Positions 59,057-64,000 of a stretch of 64,000 bases of DNA are shown here, one piece after another. Position numbers and translations under genes: made by a program. How positions within the stretch are numbered: position 1 is the first letter of the stretch; every line of letters starts with the position of its first letter. The notes below the pieces were generated by a model, which did no database searches, was not told the origin of the DNA, and was given only the letters and a program-made list of their open reading frames with translations. The stretch is from DASVRZ01 sp038230215 (GTDB lineage Bacteria; Verrucomicrobiota; Verrucomicrobiia; Chthoniobacterales; DASVRZ01), in assembly GCA_038230215.1 (NCBI GenBank), contig JBBRNR010000010.1, positions 1 through 64,000 of the forward strand, in the 5' to 3' direction.

Positions 59057-61708
59057 ATGATCGACGTGCGCTACGACAACGGAGTTTTTCTCCCTGCGCA
59101 CGACCTCTGGCTCGACCCTCAACGCGATCAGGATTTCGCCTTCGTCTCCCACGCTCATGCCGATCACATTGGGCGTCACCGCGAAGTGATCCTCTCGGCC
59201 AACACCGCCCGGTTGATGCGCGCCCGGCTTTCTGGCGAACGCATCGAGCATCCATTGGAATGGAACTCGCCTGCAACTTTCCGCGGCGGCACGGTCCATT
59301 TGCTCCCCGCAGGTCACATTTATGGCTCGGCGCAGTTTCATTACGAGACGGACGCCGGGTCGCTCCTTTACACCGGCGACTTCAAACTGCGCCCCGGCAA
59401 ATCCGCCGAACCCACGCAATGGAGAAACGCCGACACGCTCATCATGGAGACGACGTTCGGGCTCCCGCGCTACGTTTTTCCGCCCGCGGACGGCATTTTG
59501 GAGGACATCCGGAAGTTCTGCATCGAGGCGTTGGAGGAGGGCGACGTGCCCATTTTGCTCGGCTATTCACTCGGCAAAGCGCAGGAAATACTCGCCTGCC
59601 TCCAGCCGCTCGGCGTGCCGGTGATGCTCCACGGGGCGGTCTATCGCATGACCCGGCTTTATGGGGAAATGATGGGCCATTTTCCGGAGTTTGAGCGTTA
59701 TGACGCCGCCGCGGTGCAGGGAAAAATCCTCATCTGCCCGCCGAGCGCGAACCGCTCGATCATGCTCAAGAAAATCAAAAACCGCCGCGTCGCCATGCTC
59801 TCGGGCTGGGCGCTGACGCCCGGCGCGATCCATCGCTATCAATGCGACGCCGTTTTCCCGCTGTCCGACCATGCCGATTACCCGGATTTGCTGCGTTACG
59901 TCGAACTCGTCCAGCCGAAACGCGTGCTCACGTTGCACGGATACGCCGGGGAATTTGCCGCCGATCTGCGCGCTCGTGGGATCGAAGCCTGGTCGCTTAC
60001 GGGCCACAATCAACTCGAACTCAGCATCGCCCTCGGCGGCCTAGACAACTATGGGGAGATTCCGATGGAACTCGAACCTAAAAAAAGTGAGGGGACTTTC
60101 AGTCGATTCTGCGCCGTCTGCGACCGCATCGCCGCTGTCACGGGAAAGAAAGAAAAAATCCGCCTCCTCGCGGAGCTTTTGCAAAGTTTATCGCCGGAGG
60201 AAGCACCGCTCGCCGCCCTGTTTCTGACCGGACGCGCCTTTGCCCAGAGCGATCCACGCGTTTTACAAGTCGGCTGGGCTCTCATCCGCCGCGCCGTGAT
60301 GCTCGTCGCCGGTGTTTCCGAGGGAGAATTTCGCGCGAAAACCAACGGGTTGGGGGACATCGGCAAGGCGGTGCTCATCGCCCTCGCCAGTCGATCGGGC
60401 ATGGGTGATTTCTCCCTCACTCAAGTCGCCGCTGGTTTTGCGAGGCTGGAACAAACCCGCGGTCCGGCTGCCAAATCAGCCGTTCTGCGCGAGATTCTCA
60501 TGGAACTCGACGCTGCCGAGGCTGCGTATTTTGTCCGTATTCTTACGAGCGACCTGCGCATTGGGCTCAAGGAAGGTCTGGTCGAGGAAAGCATCGCTGA
60601 GGCGTTTGGAGTCGGGGCAGATGACGTTCGCGAGGCGAATATGCTCACGGGAGATTTGAGTCAGGTCGTTATCTTGACCCAGGAAAACCGTCTCTCCGAC
60701 GCGGGCATCCAGCTTTTTCACCCGGTAAAAGTCATGCTCGCGTCCCCGGAACCGACTGCCGAGGCAATCTGGGAACGCTTCGGTCCCGCCGCCATCGACG
60801 GGGTGCTGGTCGAGGATAAATATGATGGCATTCGCGCGCAGATTCATCTCAATGGAACTCGCACGGAACTTTTCTCGCGCGATCTGCGGCCGATTACGAA
60901 TCAGTTTCCCGAGCTGACGACGACGTTTGGGACGGCGGCGATTTTCGATGGAGAGATTCTGGCCTTTGCTGATGGGAAGGCGCTGACTTTTTTCGATTTG
61001 CAGAAGCGCTTGGGAAGAAAAAGCCACGCTGACTTTTTCATCGACTCGGATATTCCGGTCATTTTCACCGCCTTCGATCTGCTTTATCTCGACGGACGTT
61101 CTCTCTTAAAAACACCACTCGCCGAGCGTCGAGCTCTGCTGAAAGCATTGGAACTCCCGTCTGTTTTCCGGCTGGCCGAGGCGACGCTGGTCCGTTCCGC
61201 CGATGAAATGGAAGCCGCCTTCATCGCCGCGAGAGCCCGGCGCAACGAGGGGTTGATCGTGAAGGATGCCGCCAGTTTTTATCTCCCCGGGCGACGCGGC
61301 GGAGCTTGGTATAAATTGAAAAAGGAACTCGCCACGCTCGATGTCGTGGTCACCGGCGTTGAGCAGGGCCACGGGAAACGCAGCCATGTGTTGAGCGATT
61401 ATACGTTCGCTGTTCGCCGCGATGACAGCGACGAATTGCTCACCATCGGCAAGGCATATTCGGGTTTAACTGACGCCGAGATCGAGGAACTGACGGCTCA
61501 CTTTGAGTCAAATGTCATCGGTCAACGCGGTCGTGTTCGCCTCGTTCAGCCGGATATTATCTTGGAAATCGCCTTTGACTCGATCCAGCCCAGCCAGCGC
61601 CATCCCAGCGGACTGGCCATGCGTTTTCCCCGAATCAAAGCCATCCGCCGCGACAAGACTTTGAAGGACATCGACACCCTTAGCTTCGCGAAAAGTCTGG
61701 TTGGGTGA
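59057..61708 (+). CDS. Fused MBL-fold exonuclease and ATP-dependent DNA ligase
   Basis: An 883-residue bifunctional protein. Residues about 1-340: ligase-associated exonuclease of the metallo-beta-lactamase fold, with the metal motif FVSHAHADHIGRH, LYTGDFKL and LSDHADYPDLLRYV. Residues about 345-883: ATP-dependent DNA ligase, with adenylated Lys588 in EDKYDGIRAQIH, then FDGEILAF, FTAFDLLYLDG and EGLIVKDA, and the C-terminal OB region (RVRLVQPDIILEIAFDSIQP). These two activities are normally separate genes in ligase-associated DNA damage response operons. No helicase or endonuclease partner is adjacent. The ATG at 59057 is preferred over the longer upstream frame. Confidence 0.93.
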   Translation: MIDVRYDNGVFLPAHDLWLDPQRDQDFAFVSHAHADHIGRHREVILSANTARLMRARLSGERIEHPLEWNSPATFRGGTVHLLPAGHIYGSAQFHYETDAGSLLYTGDFKLRPGKSAEPTQWRNADTLIMETTFGLPRYVFPPADGILEDIRKFCIEALEEGDVPILLGYSLGKAQEILACLQPLGVPVMLHGAVYRMTRLYGEMMGHFPEFERYDAAAVQGKILICPPSANRSIMLKKIKNRRVAMLSGWALTPGAIHRYQCDAVFPLSDHADYPDLLRYVELVQPKRVLTLHGYAGEFAADLRARGIEAWSLTGHNQLELSIALGGLDNYGEIPMELEPKKSEGTFSRFCAVCDRIAAVTGKKEKIRLLAELLQSLSPEEAPLAALFLTGRAFAQSDPRVLQVGWALIRRAVMLVAGVSEGEFRAKTNGLGDIGKAVLIALASRSGMGDFSLTQVAAGFARLEQTRGPAAKSAVLREILMELDAAEAAYFVRILTSDLRIGLKEGLVEESIAEAFGVGADDVREANMLTGDLSQVVILTQENRLSDAGIQLFHPVKVMLASPEPTAEAIWERFGPAAIDGVLVEDKYDGIRAQIHLNGTRTELFSRDLRPITNQFPELTTTFGTAAIFDGEILAFADGKALTFFDLQKRLGRKSHADFFIDSDIPVIFTAFDLLYLDGRSLLKTPLAERRALLKALELPSVFRLAEATLVRSADEMEAAFIAARARRNEGLIVKDAASFYLPGRRGGAWYKLKKELATLDVVVTGVEQGHGKRSHVLSDYTFAVRRDDSDELLTIGKAYSGLTDAEIEELTAHFESNVIGQRGRVRLVQPDIILEIAFDSIQPSQRHPSGLAMRFPRIKAIRRDKTLKDIDTLSFAKSLVG

Positions 61709-61724
61709 AAAAATCCTTGCGGAG

Positions 61725-61742
61725 TATGGCTTTAAAGCCATA
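61725..61742. promoter_or_regulatory. Perfect 18-bp palindrome upstream of vapBC
   Basis: TATGGCTTTAAAGCCATA, 8 bp before the vapB start. Antitoxins of VapB type bind palindromes in their own promoter, so autoregulation is plausible. It could also be a hairpin ending the ligase transcript, but no T-run follows. Confidence 0.5.
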
Positions 61743-61750
61743 CTTGCTAA

Positions 61751-61984
61751 ATGAAGATGACCATGAACATAGATGAAGCGCTTTTGGCGAGAGTCGTCGA
61801 AGCCACAGGAGCCGCTAGCAAGACGGAAGCCGTCAACATGGCGTTGAAGGAAATCGACAGGAAAGCCAGGCTCGCGGAGTTTGGCAAAAAAGGTTTGGGC
61901 TTGAGCAAAGCCGAGATTCTCGAAGCCGTGGAACCTGAGTATTCCATACTCTCTTTGAGGGTCGCCGAATCCTCTCCTCTCTAA
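61751..61984 (+). CDS. vapB: VapB-type antitoxin
   Basis: A 77-residue protein with an N-terminal ribbon-helix-helix-like start (MTMNIDEALLARVVEATGAA SKTEAVNMALKEI), then a C-terminal tail that would bind the toxin. It lies 3 bp before the VapC gene. ATGs at 61757 and 61763 are possible alternative starts. Family is clear; the DNA target is likely the palindrome just upstream. Confidence 0.87.
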   Translation: MKMTMNIDEALLARVVEATGAASKTEAVNMALKEIDRKARLAEFGKKGLGLSKAEILEAVEPEYSILSLRVAESSPL

Positions 61985-61987
61985 ATC

Positions 61988-62380
61988 GTGATCCTCGTCG
62001 ATTCGTGCGTTTACATTAGTATCATGCGCGCAGGGCTAGACCCTGCGAATGAGCTGGCGGCACTGGCAGAGGAATATGAACTTGCGACTTGCGGGGTGAT
62101 CCGCTGCGAAGTGCTGCGCGGGATGCGCACACCGAAAGCTCGCCAGGCGCTGGCCAATTACCTGGATTGCCTCATTTACCTGCCGACTCACAATCCGATC
62201 TGGGAAAAGGCGGAGGAAATTCTCTGGGAGGGAGATCGTGCGGGGCGTCATTTTCCGTTGCCGGATGCGGTCATTGCCTCCTGCGCTTTACGAGCGGACG
62301 CCACCGTGCTGACCTTCGACCAGCATTTTTCGCACATCCCGAATATTCGCGTGCGGAACGAATATTCGGACGAGACCTAG
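61988..62380 (+). CDS. vapC: VapC-type PIN-domain ribonuclease toxin
   Basis: A 130-residue PIN domain with a GTG start. The acidic catalytic set is in place: Asp5 (MILVDSC), Glu41 (RCEVLRG), Asp93 (LPDAVIAS) and Asp111 (TFDQHF). VapC toxins cleave tRNA or rRNA when released from VapB. It ends in a 4-bp convergent overlap with the aminopeptidase gene. Confidence 0.9.
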   Translation: MILVDSCVYISIMRAGLDPANELAALAEEYELATCGVIRCEVLRGMRTPKARQALANYLDCLIYLPTHNPIWEKAEEILWEGDRAGRHFPLPDAVIASCALRADATVLTFDQHFSHIPNIRVRNEYSDET

Positions 62381-63486
62381 ACCAGATTTTCGGGGTTGAG
62401 CGGAAGCAGGGTCGGCTCGACGAAAATGCCGTCCTTGCGAATGAGTTTGCCGTCGAACCAGATCTCCCCTCCGCCGTAGTCCGCACGCTGAATGTTGACC
62501 AAATCCCAGTGGACTTGTGAGCGATTGCCATTGTCCGCCTGCTCGTAGGCCTGGCCCGGGGTGAAATGGAAACTGCCGCTGATTTTCTCGTCGAAAAGGA
62601 TGTCGCGCATCGGCTCGAGAATGTGCGGATTGAAGGCCAGTGAAAACTCCCCGATGTAGCGCGCGCCCTCGTCGGAATCGAGAATTTGGTTGATCTTGGC
62701 CGGGTTGTTACCCGTGGCGTTGATGATTCGTCCCTTGGAAAATTCCAACCGCACATCGTCGAAACCGCCTCCCTGATACACCGTCGGCGCGTTGAAATGG
62801 ACGTAACCTTCGACGGAATCCTTGATCGGACAGGAAAAAACCTCGCCGTCGGGAATGTTGTGCGTGCCGCCGCAAATGATCGAGCCGATGCCGCGAATGC
62901 TGAAGCGCAGATCGGTTTTCGGGCCCTTGATGTGGACCGCGTCCGTCTTGTCCATGAGGACTTTGAGTGCATTCATGCTCGTCGCCATTTTCCCGTAATC
63001 GAGCGTGCAGACGCGGAAATAAAAATCCTCAAACGCCTCTGTGCTCATGCTGGCCTGCTGCGCCATCGACGCTGTTGGCCAGCGGAGCACGCACCATTTT
63101 GTCTTCTGCACACGATGATCCAGCACGGGCTTGAGCAGCTTCATGGCGAGTTTCATTCGATCCGTCGGAACGTCGGAAAGCTCGTTGATGTTATGCGAGC
63201 CGCGGAGGGCGATGTAAGCGTCCATCTTGCGCATCCGGGCGAGTTCCAGAGTGGCGAGAATCTCGTATTGCGGCTCGTTCGCCTCGCGCATTAGCTCGCG
63301 TGTTACGGACGCCCGGTGAATCTGCACAAACGGCAACGCGCCCACGCTGCGGACGGCCCGCACGAGGGCGACGATCATTTCCTCTGGAATATCGAAAGCG
63401 TCGAGCAGGACTTTTTCTCCCGGTTGCAATCTCGTGGAATGCTGAACGAGAATATCGGAAAGTCGCGTGTAACGAGGATCTTGCAT
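62377..63486 (-). CDS. M29-family aminopeptidase
   Basis: A 369-residue metallo-aminopeptidase of the AmpS/PepS group. Typical stretches are VLDAFDIPEE-like start, THNIPDGEVFSCPIKDSVEG (E ligands), FNPHILEPMRDILFDEKISG and the His/Asp end NRSQVHWDLVNIQRADYGGG. It hydrolyses N-terminal residues in the cytoplasm. It converges on vapC. Confidence 0.9.
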   Translation of the reverse strand: MQDPRYTRLSDILVQHSTRLQPGEKVLLDAFDIPEEMIVALVRAVRSVGALPFVQIHRASVTRELMREANEPQYEILATLELARMRKMDAYIALRGSHNINELSDVPTDRMKLAMKLLKPVLDHRVQKTKWCVLRWPTASMAQQASMSTEAFEDFYFRVCTLDYGKMATSMNALKVLMDKTDAVHIKGPKTDLRFSIRGIGSIICGGTHNIPDGEVFSCPIKDSVEGYVHFNAPTVYQGGGFDDVRLEFSKGRIINATGNNPAKINQILDSDEGARYIGEFSLAFNPHILEPMRDILFDEKISGSFHFTPGQAYEQADNGNRSQVHWDLVNIQRADYGGGEIWFDGKLIRKDGIFVEPTLLPLNPENLV

Positions 63487-63532
63487 GTCGCTGGAAATTA
63501 CAGATGAAGTGAAAGGCGGGGAAGTGGAAATT

Positions 63533-64000
63533 CTAGGGCTGCACCCGCAAAATCACTACGAGCGGGCGGTGGTCGCTGGCCTCATACCAATCGGCAGGGC
63601 GGGGGATATGAGATTTCCCGGCGATCAAGTCATGAGCAGCCGCCGGACTCGTGAGAATGTAGTCGATGCGGGAGTAGATGTCCGCCGTCTTCCAATAATG
63701 CGTCCATTTGTCGCCGTTCACGTCGCGTAGATCGACAGGCTTGAGATAGTCGAGGGAGTTTTTGCGACCAATAATTTCGCGGATAGGCGCCTCGTTGATC
63801 GTGTCGTTGAGGTCGCCATAAACTAACAATCGCGCGTCTGGCGTTTTTTCCAGAATCGACTTGCAGTGCAATCGGAGCAGATGCGCCTCGCCACGACGCA
63901 GCAGCGCTTGATCCTCCGGCACGTCGCGCCGGCTTTTCAGGTGAGTTCCAATGCAATGGAGCTGGTATTTCTCGCTAACGGCGATGACGACATCGAGGAT
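63533..64000 (-). CDS. Endonuclease/exonuclease/phosphatase-family protein, C-terminal part (truncated by window edge)
   Basis: Minus strand, open to the right edge. The visible ~155 residues include YQLHCIGTHLKSRRD, VYGDLNDTINE (G-D-x-N-D), IDYILTSP and ASDHRPLVV (S-D-H-R-P), the classic EEP motifs. Length and substrate (DNA, lipid or sugar phosphate) cannot be set from the fragment; the N-terminal Asp/Glu metal motif lies outside the window. Confidence 0.85.
   Translation of the reverse strand: MLDVVIAVSEKYQLHCIGTHLKSRRDVPEDQALLRRGEAHLLRLHCKSILEKTPDARLLVYGDLNDTINEAPIREIIGRKNSLDYLKPVDLRDVNGDKWTHYWKTADIYSRIDYILTSPAAAHDLIAGKSHIPRPADWYEASDHRPLVVILRVQP

Overview
This 64 kb window is a dense, GC-rich bacterial chromosome segment. 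It has no rRNA or tRNA gene that I can see. The gene mix is Gram-negative: lipoproteins, a TolC-type outer-membrane factor, PilT-type motors, a LysM protein and several secreted proteins. Together with many hypothetical proteins of environmental type, this suggests a Verrucomicrobiota-like organism. That placement is inferred from gene content, not proven.

Layout. 0-9 kb is housekeeping: the 5' part of trpA, fumC, an ArsR regulator, modA, ychF, yraN/rnhB, rplS, a sigma-like membrane protein, rsmE and a metallopeptidase. 9-21 kb is a metal island. It has two CDF exporters and an FTR1 iron permease, then a long minus-strand copper block: small metal-binding proteins, a multicopper oxidase, a TolC-like channel, a Met-rich lipoprotein, an ECF sigma factor with a Cys-rich tail, and CopA. 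21.4-25.7 kb is a complete dlt operon in the order C-D-X-A-B, including the tiny dltX gene. A glycosyltransferase and a cytochrome P450 follow. 28.3-28.8 kb is packed with palindromic repeats. 29.9-32.9 kb is a YtrA-type ABC operon whose ATPase gene carries an in-frame stop. 32.9-36.6 kb is a methyl-cycle unit: an ArsR-methyltransferase fusion divergent from metK and ahcY. 36.7-47.6 kb holds small envelope proteins, a phosphohexomutase, serB, a GT39-like protein, a LysM/dead L,D-transpeptidase protein and accA. 47.8-51.5 kb is a regulator plus two PilT-type ATPases and a receiver-like protein. 53.2-57.2 kb reads as a minus-strand integron gene-cassette array without an integrase (CALIN), interrupted by an insertion-sequence remnant. 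58-64 kb has a lipoprotein, a fused exonuclease-DNA ligase, a VapBC pair, an M29 aminopeptidase and a partial nuclease/phosphatase-fold gene.

The most unusual pattern is shared by three separated loci (about 12.0, 29.7 and 58.3 kb). In each, a tandem array of about 21-bp-period repeats sits 80-170 bp upstream of a gene for an unrecognised protein of about 245 residues, with an AT-rich leader between array and start codon. The arrays have no spacers, are not CRISPRs, and recur around the word GGAAC. I treat this array-plus-protein arrangement as the best candidate for an undescribed system.
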